Shown here piece by piece: positions 24,735 to 37,377 of a stretch of 64,000 bases of DNA. Both the position numbers and the translations under genes were made by a program. The DNA is taken from contig NC_051117.1 in NCBI RefSeq assembly GCF_014839805.1, positions 9,672,001 to 9,736,000 of the forward strand. The letters run 5' to 3'. Numbering within the stretch: the stretch's first letter is position 1; every line of letters begins with the position of its first letter. Below the pieces are notes generated by a model. That model saw nothing but the letters and a program-made list of their open reading frames with translations, made no database searches and was not told the origin of the DNA. The stretch comes from Manduca sexta (taxonomy: Eukaryota > Arthropoda > Insecta > Lepidoptera > Sphingidae).

Positions 24735-25009
24735 TGTAACGAAGGTATCCGCTTTCGGTTTAAATCTCGAGCTCTTCGCGGACTCGTACGTATAACGCAC
24801 TGCCATTGGCTCCCGATGACGTGATTTACGCGCTCCGCCAATCGGGCGCGACGTGATGCTTACGTGTGAACTCTGTCACAAGGTGGCGGTGGATGACAGG
24901 CGCGCGCACGACTAGCCCCGTGCGATGTATACATATTTGTCTCCTAAGTAATTGTTTTCTCCCGAATAAATATAGTTTTGATTGCTGTACGAGTTTTCAC
25001 TTGTTTATA
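24735..25009 (+). repeat. 3' long terminal repeat
   Basis: Same sequence as 19605-19880 except for one missing base in the 'atcgggcgcg' segment near 24842. It is followed directly by the CTTA target duplication. Confidence 0.95.
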
Positions 25010-25013
25010 CTTA

Positions 25014-27654
25014 TTAAATATAAGAGTGAAAACACTGTTGAACTTAAGCGTACCTTAATGGACAGTGCGACGAAAAAACTTTCCATTGCTAATCGTAAGC
25101 GCTAACTATTTCAACGCCGATCTCCATTTAGTTTCATAAAACCCAAATTCAAAACGAATCAAATATATTTTTGTTTTATTTATTCCGAAGCAGGAAGCTC
25201 GCTCGGCGTAGTCCAGAATTCCTAGAACGTAAAATTTGAATAAAAATAAAGATAAATGATGTACATTTATTAGCAATAACACGATTTCCGCTTCGATGAA
25301 GACTCGTCCGACATTAGTGTTGAATAAATATTGTACTTTTGCAAGTTTTTCTGCGAAGGGAGAGGTAACGGGGCGGCGAGGGCAGGGAACAGGGCGGGGC
25401 GGGGGTCTCGGTCCGTAACAAATGTACGTTATTTGTTACATAATAACATTTACTGATCTCTCTCCACTCGGATATAATAACGTATTCTCCATACCATTAT
25501 TGATCGTATTGGATGCTGCGGCCTGTCTCCGCTCTTCGATACATTTACCTATTTTTATATTATTACTAGTTCTTGTACTGCGCGCTATCGTGCCGAGCTT
25601 TGGGGAATGTGTCGTCAACTCGCTTTATTTCAAACTTCTGCGTCTGACTGACCGATGTGGAATTCATTTAACGTATTAACTCCCACAAATAATAATAAAA
25701 GGTATATAAACGCCAAAACATCGGTTAATAGCTCTCCAGTTTGATAAAATGAAATAATATTATATTAATAATCAAATATGAATTTGATTTAATAATAAGA
25801 TCATGGCAACGTGTGTCTGTTGTATTTTTATTTTCCAGAGACTTTATTTATTATTAGAGAGCCAATACGTTAGAAACAAGAATCGTTATCATATTATTAT
25901 ATCAAAATCAGTCGCTAAAGAAAATAAAATTCAATGTTAAACTTTACTGACGCATTTACATACAAAGTAGTGAAGATTGTAATCGCATTGTAAACGATAT
26001 TGTTACTAGTAACCTATCATTGTGCTTTGTACATTGTAGGTTGAACTAGTAAATGTCTTTTATAAAGATTCGTAAAATATCTATACATCTGTACAAGGGG
26101 TTGGCTAAAAAGAACACAATAGAACACATATCGGTGATTTTTCGATTTTTTATGTATATTTCTGTTTGTTTGTTGGCGCACAAACACGAAACTACTGAAC
26201 GGATTCTCATGTAGTTTTCATAAGTGAATAGAATACATTAAGATGTAGAATATATGGTCATTGTTTCATTTAAATTGGATATCGAAATTCGTAATTTTAA
26301 GGTATTCGTAATTTAGTTTAAAACTTAGAATTCTGCGCGGACAGACTAATACGCAGTCGGAGCTGCGAGCAAGATGTTAGTACATGTACTACAAGTTTTC
26401 TGACAACTGTCATCCAATTCAATTTGTTAGGCGAAAGTGGTATTGGTCTGAAAGAGCCAATCCATTTGCACTATTGGTAAAAACGGGTAGAGCACTTTCT
26501 TACCACTTGTAGTTCTAGTGTTTACTCTAATACCGGTTATTATAACACTAGCCTAAACGTCCTACATTATACTCTCATTGAAATACTAGTATTGTGTTGT
26601 GTATATCAGAGAGTATGAAATACCTTCATTTCCTATTCCATTTTCCCCAAAATGAAACACGAAACTTTTACAAACTCATACAAACGAAAATTTTATACCC
26701 CACCGAGATTTGAACCTCCGGCCTCTGTTTCCAGGGCGGCTCACCGCTGCACAACACGCAGGCTATATGTACTTCGTCCCTTGAGCTTTATTACTGGCAG
26801 TATATTTTCTAGCTAATCTTATTACCGAGGCTTATGTTCCGTCTCATTTATAATGAACGTTTTCTCTTCGAGAATATTCTATTCTTTTGATATGTTTAGT
26901 TCTTGTCAAGGACATGCTCTCATTATGTTTTTTATTGCTTAGATAAATGAGAGTTCGTGAAACGTGACCTTCTGGCCTTGTGATAAAGTTCAAGGTTTAG
27001 CGAGCTATGAGATACGCTCCCTTTTGCATCACGAAATTTATTCTTCTAAGTATAGACTTGTTGGCGGTACTTTTTTTGGGTTTGACTCTCAGCAAGAGAA
27101 AATTTTTGCAAATTTTTTCATAGGGAAATTCATTGATTTCGATGTATTAAATACAACTATTAGTCGTAGACGCTGTCTTAGATTTTATTCTTGGAATATT
27201 ATTATTTCTTGGTAAGGAATTAACTTCTAAGGATTTTTATAGCAAGTTTATTTCTTCCCATCTTGATCATAAAAGTTCCATGATCAGTATTAGTTATACA
27301 GTTTTTGTTTGTTATGATAACCGATCCATTATGGTAGCGAAAAAAACAAAGATTTAGGAAAGCTCTTTATGTTATATTAGGCAAAGAGTTATTATTTTGT
27401 ATTCAGGAGACTTCACTGAAGTGTGTACACTTTTTTGTTTCTCGTTCGAAATGTGCATGTATATTTATTATTTTATTTTTTGTAATGGACAAACAAGTGA
27501 ATGACCTTGCATTTTCTGTGTTGGTTAGTCATAACCACTAGTTAATAGCAGCCACGCCGCTAGAAGAATTTGAGTGCGTTGTCAGTCTTTAGGAGAGAGG
27601 ACTCGTGTTTGAGAACCTAGGTTTCTATAGCGAACCTTACTGACTAAAGAACAA
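25014..27654. other. AT-rich sequence with minor repeat fragments
   Basis: No gene. A G-rich patch is at 25375-25410 (ggggcggcgagggcagggaac). At about 26160-26290 is 'gaaactactgaacggattctcatg', similar in style to tails of insect non-LTR elements. At 26700-26765 is a tRNA-B-box-like piece on the minus strand ('ggaggttcaaatctcgg' in reverse). Confidence 0.4.
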
Positions 27655-27835
27655 CCAGATGTGCCTGTTACACAACTGCTGCGTAAATGCTACTCATCAC
27701 ATAAATGTATAAGCCAAATACAAATGCTCATTCTAATCGATGGTCCCAAATAAATTAATAAAATAAAAATGTTACACGAAAGTTGTCAAATTAAAATTTA
27801 CCTGATGATTGTGAACAGGCCCTAAAAACTATTCA
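27655..27835 (+). repeat. Short dispersed repeat, copy 1 (type H)
   Basis: Similar to 62895-63080 in the same orientation: both carry 'gtaaatgctactc', then 'aatgtataagcc', then 'caaataaat...aataaaat', then 'acaactgtcaaat' or 'gttgtcaaatt', in the same order and spacing. Non-coding; class unknown. Confidence 0.45.
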
Positions 27836-28194
27836 ATCTCAAACAGTGTGACCACCTCGCTCGAGTGGCAGCCAAAAACGCACAAATAACCAAATTTAAT
27901 CCAATCCAAGCGGGCAGTGTGAAATTATTCCTCTTTGACCAACTGAGACGTGATGTACAAACGGACCGCAGTTAAGCCGCGAGCCGCTATTACAGTTTGG
28001 CATGTTGTTAGTGTGGTGGAAAGAGACTTTGAAGTGCACCTCACAATGTGTTGATAATCATCAGACAGTGGACACTTGCCCCCTTGTGATAAACGTTCTA
28101 TCTCTTTGTCATGTACAATGTTTTGGCTCACTTCATTTCACATTGCATGTCTCGCATTAAAATGAGCGAGAGTATCATAAACTACTATGTGTTA
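27836..28194. other. Unique sequence, nothing recognised
   Basis: A 68-codon minus-strand open frame (27925-28131) shows no motif. Nothing else seen. Confidence 0.4.
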
Positions 28195-28375
28195 CGTTCA
28201 GCTTCGGTCGCGTGAAAGCCGTTTTACGGATTAAAGTCTCATAATGTACTTTTCGAGTCATGATCTATCTGTTTGCTAAATTTCATCGAAATCTGGTCAG
28301 CGGTTTCTGCGTTTATTTTCTATACACTATCTTTCGCATTTAAAATAATAATAATTAGTAATAAGATAAAATGAA
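28195..28375 (+). repeat. Repeat fragment resembling a non-LTR element tail
   Basis: Carries 'ctgtttgctaaatttcatcg', 'aaatctggtcagcggtttct' and ends in 'tttcgcatttaaaataataat', a pattern I recall from 3' tails of insect non-LTR or related elements. A looser relative is at 57235-57375. No coding part. Confidence 0.4.
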
Positions 28376-30206
28376 ATAGTCCACACCGAATCTTCTTTAT
28401 AGCAACGTTTTTTATCACCTCGTCCGGTGGTGCACTGTCTACAAGAACTAAATTATAGCTAATTATAAAATATATTTTTTATTACTTCGTTAAGTAATTG
28501 AGTCGGCTGTACTCGACGCTAATTAGATGTTTCGGATCATTTTGAAGTTAATTAGTATCACTAATGATCAATTTGTTTATATAATTATGTAATTAATGCT
28601 TGGAAGTTAATATCCTGGTGAAAAATCATTTATAACTTATCTATTAATTTCCGTTGTTAATTCTAATAGGTAATAACGTTCTTAATTTATTTTTCTTTTC
28701 TATGCAAGTGACGGCAGTGAACAGCTGTAAATTATGTTACTTTATATAATTGAATAACCAGAAGCACATTTCATAGTTAAACCAGGATTTAAGATTTAAA
28801 ATATTAATAATATTACAATTGAATTTAGAAACTCAAAGTTATTCCTTAGCAAGAACGTTTTAGATGTTTAGTGTCGACCAGCGTTGTATGTCAATCAAAC
28901 AAAGTTATATTATAATTCTCATCCTTACAAGAAAAATGCTTTACTTCGGAGTATGTTAACCCTCATTAATGCTTTAAGTTGCCCTGTCTGAACATGCGCA
29001 ATGGTGATACAATCCTCACCAGCAATGTGATATACAGTATTTTTTATTTGGGAAAATAAACAATTATACATTACTAATTTAGTATGCAGTATAACTAAAT
29101 ATATAGTATGTGCTGTGTATAAATGAGGCTTTAGAGCTAGGTTCAACAGATGCACCGAGTTACAGATGTACTAAATTGTCATTGTTTTGCATAACACACG
29201 TTCGGTTGAAAATTATAAAGTGCAAAATACAAATAAATATATTCGCGAAATGGGAGTCAATATATCTTACTGCCTTTGGTTTCCACGCTTTATATCCTAA
29301 TAGCAACATTTTAGTGTATATCGTAGGTATTCGATTTCAGATCAAATAAAAATTGACTGAATTTCGTAATGAAATTGTATGGATTCTGACAATATTATTT
29401 ATGTGTTCTGTTGATTGTTCCTTAAACGACAATTTATTTTGATATCTATCAACGCTATCAAAAAATTCATTATCGTTTACGCAAATGTAATAAACATTGG
29501 GCAACGCGTACAATGAACTCTCACCAGTCGACTCGAATTAATTATTATCATGTTAACACACCCGCAATATAAGGACGAAATCGCTTACTGACAATACTTG
29601 TGAATTTAATTTTAATTTTGCGCCTCCATTCAGCGACACCAATACATATTCTGTTTTATTTCGTAAGTGTAATTAAAAAACCTTATTATGTAAACTATAA
29701 ACAATTGGCTTAAAAATATACAAAAGAATATCGCAAAACTTCTTACAATATGACGAACTGGACTAGAAAGATGTTGTTGTCTCTTTTACACTCCTGCACT
29801 TAATGGCGATGACGTCAAGGTGGCAAATCACATTTTGAAATCTCAAGGGAAAAATGAAATCAATATAATGCATTAGTTCTTATACTAAATATATCTATAA
29901 CGTGTAATACCATAAGTAGTTACAACACGCCACGTTGCTTTTCTGAACGCTCTTAAAAGCGGTTAGGTTTATTGTCTACACATAACACATAAACATGCCT
30001 CTACGGCGAGTTATTAACTATGCAATATCAACACAATATCAGTCAATAAAACATTCTTCATATTTACTCCAGTTTGCTTTGCGCGTGACAGCCGACCGAC
30101 AACCGCCCGTTTTGTAATATTCATACATTTTAATACAACACCGTTCAGCTGTCAGCCATACAATACGTGAGATATAAATCACTCAATTGACTCGTAAGGC
30201 GAGGAA
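28376..30206. other. AT-rich sequence, nothing recognised
   Basis: No gene or multi-copy repeat recognised. A CRE-like 'gatgacgtcaagg' lies near 29808. Confidence 0.45.
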
Positions 30207-30222
30207 GTGACGTCACCACGTG
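30207..30222. promoter_or_regulatory. Abutting CRE palindrome and E-box
   Basis: GTGACGTCAC at 30207-30216 is a perfect 10-bp palindrome with the TGACGTCA core, followed without a gap by CACGTG at 30217-30222. Such motifs are bound by bZIP and bHLH factors. A similar pairing occurs at 12421-12450. Function is an inference. Confidence 0.3.
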
Positions 30223-33200
30223 TCAGCGGAATAACAGAGATAATAGCGCGAGCCGTCTTATCACCACGCGAGGATTTCACTTTAACTTAAATTAGTTTAT
30301 TTATTTTTACTATTTTTTCAGATCAATTTATGTCTTTATTACGTATTTGACACGAGTCTTAACATCAATTACAATTTTCGTGCCAACAAAATTATTTTAA
30401 TAATATCTGTTGTCGCCTCATTCCGGAAATATAACAGTTGTTTTAAAAAATTGTAATACACTATGAGTTTATTAAAATTACAAACTGGCAACACCAACAA
30501 TGAAAACCGTTAAGTAAAGGTGGTCGACTCGGCAGCGCACTTGGCCCTTGGCTCCCGGATAGACAGGACGAAACTTTCTACATATCTTTATAATATTTTC
30601 GAAATTTGAACACCAGCTTCATTCTCTTGCTGCCATTATAACTGTAGGTTGACATTCTTACCTTATGCAATCTTTTTTATTTTTAATGTTTTACCGAGTG
30701 CGGTAAAGGGATTACCGCCGCGATATAGTTCAAGGAAAACGTCGACAAGCGACAGTCCTATTTAATTTTTATAATGACATCAGCCAGGAAAGCAGCCAAC
30801 TGGTCACTTAATCTAAGGTTATCTCCATCACATATAAACACACTACCAGAATAATTATGGGTACTATAATAGTGGTGTCTCTCATTGTAAAATAGAGATT
30901 AGAACCAGAAGGGGGAGTATATGGAAGTATCTGGATATCTCATTTACCACACAGAAAAAAAATCGCAACAGCATGTTATCACTACATATCGGTATTATGA
31001 TCCATAGTGATACCACCAGTATAATCAACTCATGCTATAAACAAATATATCTAACCTACCCAAGTTACAACCATCTTTGGCGTTGTTACTTCTTTAATAC
31101 TATTCCACATCAATATTAAAACATGTGCACTCACATCAAAATAATATCCGAGTAATCCGGCGGCAAATCGGTCCGTATCCGCCCTTTATCTGCTCCATCG
31201 GTGGATAATAAATATTTTAAAGGAAATCGCTTAAAAATCCGAAAGGAAGCTTTTAGAGATTACTTTGTTGGGCTTACTGTAAAGTCGTTCGCGTAAGTAA
31301 ATCAACCGAGTCAACAAATACTCGGCTGCGAGGTTTCGTTGACAGCGGGGTCATGAGCGGACGCGGGAGCGACGAGCGGTTTAGGATCGTACCAATATAA
31401 TGTAGGGAATATTTGCATAGTTATAATAATTTCGCTATACTAATGGCTTATTGAATTTAATTTTATATGGCCTAAACACTTTGCAGTCCCCCTAGCTACA
31501 CTGACGAGTATTGAGTAGTGAAACGTTAAAGAAGTTAATTCATATATTCAACTAAATAAACAATTAGATAGTTATAAAAACCCAAATCTACTTATTCATT
31601 ATATTACTGTATCCATCTAGATCAGGATATAGCCGTTGCTCAAATATTTAGTGTTTCTTAACGAGCCCCCACACGGTAGGTATAATATCATTATGTGTAA
31701 ACTATAAACCAAGATAAACATGAAAAGGAACCCTGCAGCGTTAATAAAACGGAATTGTATTATAAATGTACCAGAAGTCAACATCAAGGTTTAACACACA
31801 TTTTGTTACGTACTTAATTTTGTTTTGGGGTACGTGACTCGCTATAAATATTATTTCAATGCTAAAAATCAGGAAGAAAATGGATTTAATGATAATTCAA
31901 GGTCGAACCTCTTCCACACATATAACTTGTACACGCGACGAGTCTGCCCCCCATAAGTGAGACCGTGACACGAATAACTTAAATTTTCTGACGAAAACAA
32001 CATATTTGTGAATATTACGGGAAACGTGACGATGTTGTTTTGTTTATTCGTCGGTATCTACGTTATTCTCCTGCTCCCAATTTGCTTGGGGTCGACGCGG
32101 CGTGTCGTGTATTATGCTTGATCAGACTTCTTATCATCAACTAGTGTTTCGTTTTTTTTTATAGTCTTCATATTTTCCGCTTCTCCTTTCTGTTGATCAA
32201 GGAACATATTGCGTATCCTTTTGTTACTATGAGTGTGATTCCTTCTTGAAACTATCTGTCTTAATTAACTTTCTCCGTTTTTAATTTACCGTTCACTGCT
32301 TCATATTATAAGCGACTCGCGCCCGCTGCACGCTTACAAATTGCCGCGCGCGTAAAATCGTTCGAATTAAATTAATTACCTTTGTAAAAGGATGCCTAAC
32401 TCTTGTTTAGGAGCACTTAAAACTAATCCGGGGATTTGTACGACAAATAATTTTGTTTTTATTCAACAGGGAGTTTAGTTTTGATATACACGACTAGGTA
32501 GCACTTTGTTTTGATATCTGTTTGTATAGTGGACTCGTAGTAATTTAATTGTAGATTATCATGACTATTAATTAGTATAGAAACAGACAGAAACAGAGTT
32601 CTGAGAGCACTTTACACGAGCATCAAGTATGTAATATATTCATTGCTTTATGACATGCACTATAATCATAAAAGTATAGTTAAAAATGTCAAATGAAATC
32701 AATTTTGAAAAAAATAGCATGACATTTACATAGTTCGTTACTTAAAAATATATGAAAATTGAGTATTTAACTCAAGTTCTCAGAAATTGTAATGAATATA
32801 ATGCTTCAAATCAGAACAGATTGCTCAGAAGAAAATAGACAAATCAGTATCTAGATTCACAGACGAGACCTGTTACCTGTTTACCAAGCAAAATAAAACA
32901 AGAATAGACAATACTCGGATAGCTATAGGGTTGTCACGGACGATTGGCTCGAGTATCGACACCGTTGTGGATTAGTTCCGCGAGGCGTGGGCAGCCGATC
33001 AATTGCACGTAATTACATTCTTATGTCTGTATTAACTATACGATCGGAGATACATTGGGGCTTAATTTAGCTGGTTATTAGGGGAAATGAGTGTTGGGTT
33101 GTGTTTGTTGGGCGATGTTTGGAGGAATAAGATTGCTGCATCTTTCATTTGTTGAATGGAAACGAATATTTTCTCTTGCATGGGTAACAAAGGAGATAAG

Positions 33201-35103
33201 TACAGATTAGTCCAAATATTATGATCATCAGCGAGAGAATTTTCATTTCTGAACGGTTTCCAAAATTCAGATCATGAGTACGTCTTCGTTGGTATCTCAT
33301 AGTTGTCTCTTTATACCACCATGTGTGCAAAAATAATGTCATACTGTAGACGATATAATACTGGGCATTACGGCCCACGGGACTGTCTGCATCGAATGTC
33401 TCATGATTACGAAGTTCAGTACCATGTTGAGTTTTGTCATTCAGTTAGGATACTCTTATGGCGTTTGTTCTCACATGAACAACTTCAGTTACTCCGATAA
33501 AAAGTAGGCATGTCGTTAGTGACTTTGTGTAATCTTTATGATTATACTTACATTCTATTTGTGGGCAAGCGGATGTGTTGAGGATTAATTGGCGAAATTT
33601 AAAAAAGTTGTTTTGTCATTGTTGAGAGATTAAGGTGTGTATTTGCACGTTTTTCGAATTTTATATGTGTATTATATTTTACTCATAATTTTTAATATCA
33701 TTTGTTCTTTGTCTTTAATGTAATTTAAATTTAATGTATTTGTTACTTTTACTTCGTAAAAAAACACATTTTATTTGTATATGTATAGTTCATATTATTA
33801 ATATTGGTGCTATTTTTTTCATTCCATGCTGTGACACTTTAGAATGTCGTGCATTTAAGTCTATTACTATTGTTATAAATTATTGGAGCTAATTATAATG
33901 TAGCAACTACTGGCTAAATATAAAAATAAATTTATAAACACATAAAAACAATTTTGATTTGATTTGGATTTTTATTTATTTTGCCTTATATCACAATTGC
34001 GTCTGCAAAGATCTATTCATCCACTTCTAATTACCATTCGGCATTCTGCAGCGAGTGTGCAGTAAGTCTGTGGTGAGACTGCGGTGAAGCGCGCGTGCTA
34101 CTTACCCGACTTCTAATCTACACTAATTGTTGCTAGATGTTGTTACCATTCACACATTGATTGTTTAACTTAAAGCAAATCTTTTGGTTAGTATTTGGCG
34201 GCATAGCAAGTGAGACTTAAAAAATTACGATATTAGAAAAAAATCTACGGAATTATTTTTTTCTCTTTTCTTGAAGTTGGTTAAAATACATGAATTGCAT
34301 ATGACTGAAGTTTGTGATATGGTTCTTTCTATTTTCACTACTATTTGAGGTAATGTATAAACTCTATTCAAGGGGCTACAATTTAAGTATTACGTTGTAA
34401 GATGTATTGTTGCAGCGCTTGTGATCAAATATTTAGTGTAGGTTTTTGGTCTCTTTAAATTGGTTTCTTGATTTATTGTAAACGAAAGTAAAATGAAGAA
34501 TTTTTTTTTAAAGGTTCTTTAAATGAATTTTAACTAACATAATATTACGAAGTCACGGATGTAATACCAATTCGAATAGAAATCCGACGTGCAAGTTAAT
34601 ATGAATTACGATCATATTAACATTTTGGTATTTGATTTGAAGAAACTATTCATGAAGTTATTTGTTAATATGTAAAGAAATTGACAAGGCAGAAACATCG
34701 TGGGCAGGATGTGGGCGTAAATGAATGATAAACATAATACAACCATATATTAATTAAATTTTATGTCGTAACAATACAAAATGGGACTATCCTGAAACCG
34801 GATGAAATATTATAAGCACGATAGCTTTATGACGAAATTAATTGATCTTGATTGATATCTTCGGAACATATCAATCAGAGTAAAGTGTGAACGCTACGAT
34901 CTCTTTCATTTACTTTATCTGTTTATTTTGATATTGAACTATAGATAACCATTGAGCTTATTCATTGATTTCTATAGTGAATTTATACCAAAGAGACCAA
35001 ATTAAAAGAGGGGTTTCTCTTACAAAAACAGGATTTAGTTGACTATCATTGATTTTCAGACACCCGATGACTCAACTCCAGTCTCAAATTTTCCTTAAAG
35101 TCT
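30223..35103. other. AT-rich sequence, nothing recognised
   Basis: Nearly five kilobases with no coding exon, RNA gene or repeat with a second copy in the window that I could recognise. Open frames such as 33145-33378 and 33303-33500 overlap on opposite strands and lack motifs. Confidence 0.45.
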
Positions 35104-35375
35104 GTCACACACACACACACACAATGTCACGCATTTATCCCCGAAGGGATATGCAGAGGCGCAACTAAGGCACCCACTTTTCGCCAAGTGTGTTCCGTCC
35201 CATGATGTGATAGGGGGCGAGCCTGTCGCCACATCAGGCACAAATTCCAGACTCCGGGCTGATACTGAGCAGAAAAACCCAAACATCACATTGCCCGACT
35301 CGGGATTCGTACCCAGGACCTCAGAGCGCTGTCGTACCGCGCATGCAGTACAACTACGCCACCAAGGCAGTCTTA
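35104..35375 (-). repeat. tRNA-headed SINE, type A, copy 2
   Basis: Full-length or nearly so on the minus strand. The head (near 35375, 'gactgccttggtggcgtag' on the minus strand) and a B-box-like GGTACGAATCC (about 35302-35312) precede the same body as at 15364, including 'gtctggaatttgtgcc' and 'cgccccctatcacatcatgg'. The 3' end is marked by an (AC)n microsatellite at 35106-35122. Open frames on both strands through here are produced by the SINE. Confidence 0.8.
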
Positions 35376-36474
35376 AAGTTTCACATTCTGTGTAGATGAA
35401 GGCAGTATATTTCCCTACTTCCTATAACATGTAGTCGCAGCCCTTGTTCATCTGGCACCTTACAACAACCGCCGGACACATGTGTCCCTCAACATTGAGC
35501 GAGGGGAGTGACTAATGTGAGACACTGTCACGACCCGCGGAGGGACGGCGGAGGGACGGCGGAGGAGGGACAAACTTGTCTCCCGCGACGCCTCACTCAA
35601 ATCTTTGACATGTCTTTATTTGCACGACTTTGGGATCTGTTTTGTTTTGTAAGTTGTGTTTTGCGTGTTATGTTACAACTGTGATTTATTTTCGGCCCTT
35701 CGGGTTACGGTTGTATGGCACAACTTAGGTATCTTAAATCAATGTTTCGACCATTTTCCTATTTAGTTAGAAGGCCAGTGAAATCCTTGAGTATTAGGAG
35801 ATTTACCATCTTTTATTATGACTCAATTTTTTATCCACCAAGAGGTCATCAGAGGCCTAAATAAAGCACTCATTCTATTTAAGTAAACAGTGATAATGAC
35901 ACCTTTGAATTGGATGAATACCAATCTAGTCTTATCTAACTGTGTTTCTAATGATATTAGTCCAGTAACTAACGAAAAAGCTTAGCACCTCACTGTTTCC
36001 AATGTCCATTCACACTGTATCTACTGTATTCACATCATAAAACCATTTTAGCAGAGAAACTCTCCAAGCTCTAAACACGAAAACTCTTCAACCTGATCAT
36101 ATCATGAATCCAGCACTCTGTAAGCAGCCATCATACCGCGCCTCTACGGCGTTTACACTCATTACGGGAGGGTGCGCGGATCCTCCGAACCTCTACTTAA
36201 GCCCTCTGAGTACTGAGGGGTCGTTATACCTTTAGTGTTATCTCCACCGTTTAAGCTTGTAAATCAGTATGTAATAGTGTTGAAGATGGTTTTAAAATGA
36301 ACTTTCATTGTGTTAGTGAATATATCTTGATACATTTTCTTTAGTAAAGGACAGGACGAGCAAGCCCCTTTCCTGATGGTAAGTGAAAAGAGAAATGAAT
36401 GACTGTATGCTCTCGAAAAGTAGGAACACCATCCAGGACTTTGAATTATTACCCATGTTATATATTATATATGT
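35376..36474. other. Mostly unique sequence with a short GC tandem repeat
   Basis: At 35537-35570 an 11-bp unit (gcggagggacg) is repeated two to three times. No gene seen. Short CG-containing stretches near 36130-36200 have no motif. Confidence 0.4.
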
Positions 36475-36665
36475 ATATAATATAACACAAAGTCCCCCGC
36501 CGCGTCTGTCTGTGTTTCCATCCACGTTTATTTGTCTGAACGGAATAAACTCAAAAACAAACAGATTTCGATGAAATTTGGTATTCATGGTTATAGTTTG
36601 AAACCCCGGGAAGGACATGGGTTACTTTTTACCCTAGAAAAATATATAGCGGAACTTTTATCCTG
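36475..36665 (-). repeat. Fragment related to the tandem-unit repeat family
   Basis: 'aaagtcccccgccgcgtctg', 'aactcaaaaac', 'gatgaaatttggtat', 'gtttgaaaccccgggaagga' and 'aaaatatatagcgg' parallel, in the same order, the non-tandem third of the repeat at 43325-43480. It is divergent and lacks the ~122-bp units. Confidence 0.5.
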
Positions 36666-36778
36666 AAGCCATTTCTCATTTTTTTTTATTTAAAAATTTA
36701 ATTGTCATTTGTAATAGCGGTCAAAATCTAGTTGTTTATAATGAAACATGTATCATTCGTACAATTCTCTTAACACTA

Positions 36779-36960
36779 AAATGATTCTTTATGTTTACGC
36801 AAATGTTACACACTGAAAAAAAAACTACTTAACGAATATTTTCCGTGGGTTCTTATATTTTATTCCTGAGGTTTCGAAGATTATTTGTATTTAAAAAAAA
36901 AATATTTTGTAATCTTCATCTGCATTCCCAAATTAACTGTTACGGATCGCAGAGTTATTT
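36779..36960 (-). repeat. Degenerate terminal arm of a Penelope-like element
   Basis: 'gattctttatgtttacgcaa', 'tgttacacactga', 'gaatattttccg', 'ttatattttattcctgaggtttcgaag' style segments follow the order seen in the arm at 37086-37288, with many changes. It therefore looks like an older copy of the same terminal sequence, 300 bp upstream of the better preserved one. Confidence 0.45.
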
Positions 36961-37114
36961 CCCACCCGTAATCTATAAGGTAAATATTTAAAAATTATCT
37001 ACTTACATGGATATAATTCGTGAAAACACATTATAATTCTTACTAGTTTACTTACTTTATAAATCTCCGGTATAGTACTTATAATGATTTCTTATGTTTA
37101 CGCGAATGTTAGAC

Positions 37115-37288
37115 ATTGAAATTAAACTAATTTTCGGATTCTATCGCGGTGCTAGTATTTTATTTTCTCCCGACGTTTCGAAGACTTTGCAGCCTTCATG
37201 GTCACGGGGGACTGAGGTGTTGTTCATCCGTAAAGTCAAAGTTACAATATCTACCTACATTTTACAATTATACAACTTTTTAAATTTT
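37115..37288 (+). repeat. Left inverted arm of the Penelope-like element
   Basis: Pairs with 37663-37839 in inverse. On the minus strand it lies just 3' of the endonuclease fragment. It contains 'gacgtttcgaagac' (37172), which on the minus strand reads 'gtcttcgaaacgtc' and is discussed as hammerhead-like. Confidence 0.85.
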
Positions 37289-37377
37289 TAAATTTTAGCT
37301 GTTGGTGGTCCGATCTACGCAGAATGAGCTCACAGTGTCTTGAAGTCTGGCAGCCGGTCTTTTGGGTTCCGATTTAA

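Larger units (their letters stand above)
19605..25009 (+). mobile_element. Ty3/gypsy-type LTR retrotransposon, full length
   Basis: Two direct LTRs (276 and 275 bp) differing by one deleted base flank a 4.85-kb interior, and the 4-bp sequence CTTA lies immediately outside both ends (19601-19604 and 25010-25013) as a target-site duplication. The interior runs primer-binding site, gag with zinc knuckles, protease, reverse transcriptase, RNase H, integrase: the order in which integrase follows RNase H defines the Ty3/gypsy (Metaviridae) lineage. No envelope-like gene lies between integrase and the 3' LTR. The near-identical LTRs indicate a recent insertion. The reading frame is interrupted by 11 single-base length changes, listed under the coding entries. 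No clear polypurine tract precedes the 3' LTR; the closest is 'ggattagagg' at 24725-24733. Confidence 0.95.

Noticed and set aside
36313..36618. 101-codon minus-strand frame
   Set aside because: Runs through a fragment related to the tandem-unit repeat family; low-complexity hydrophobic sequence.
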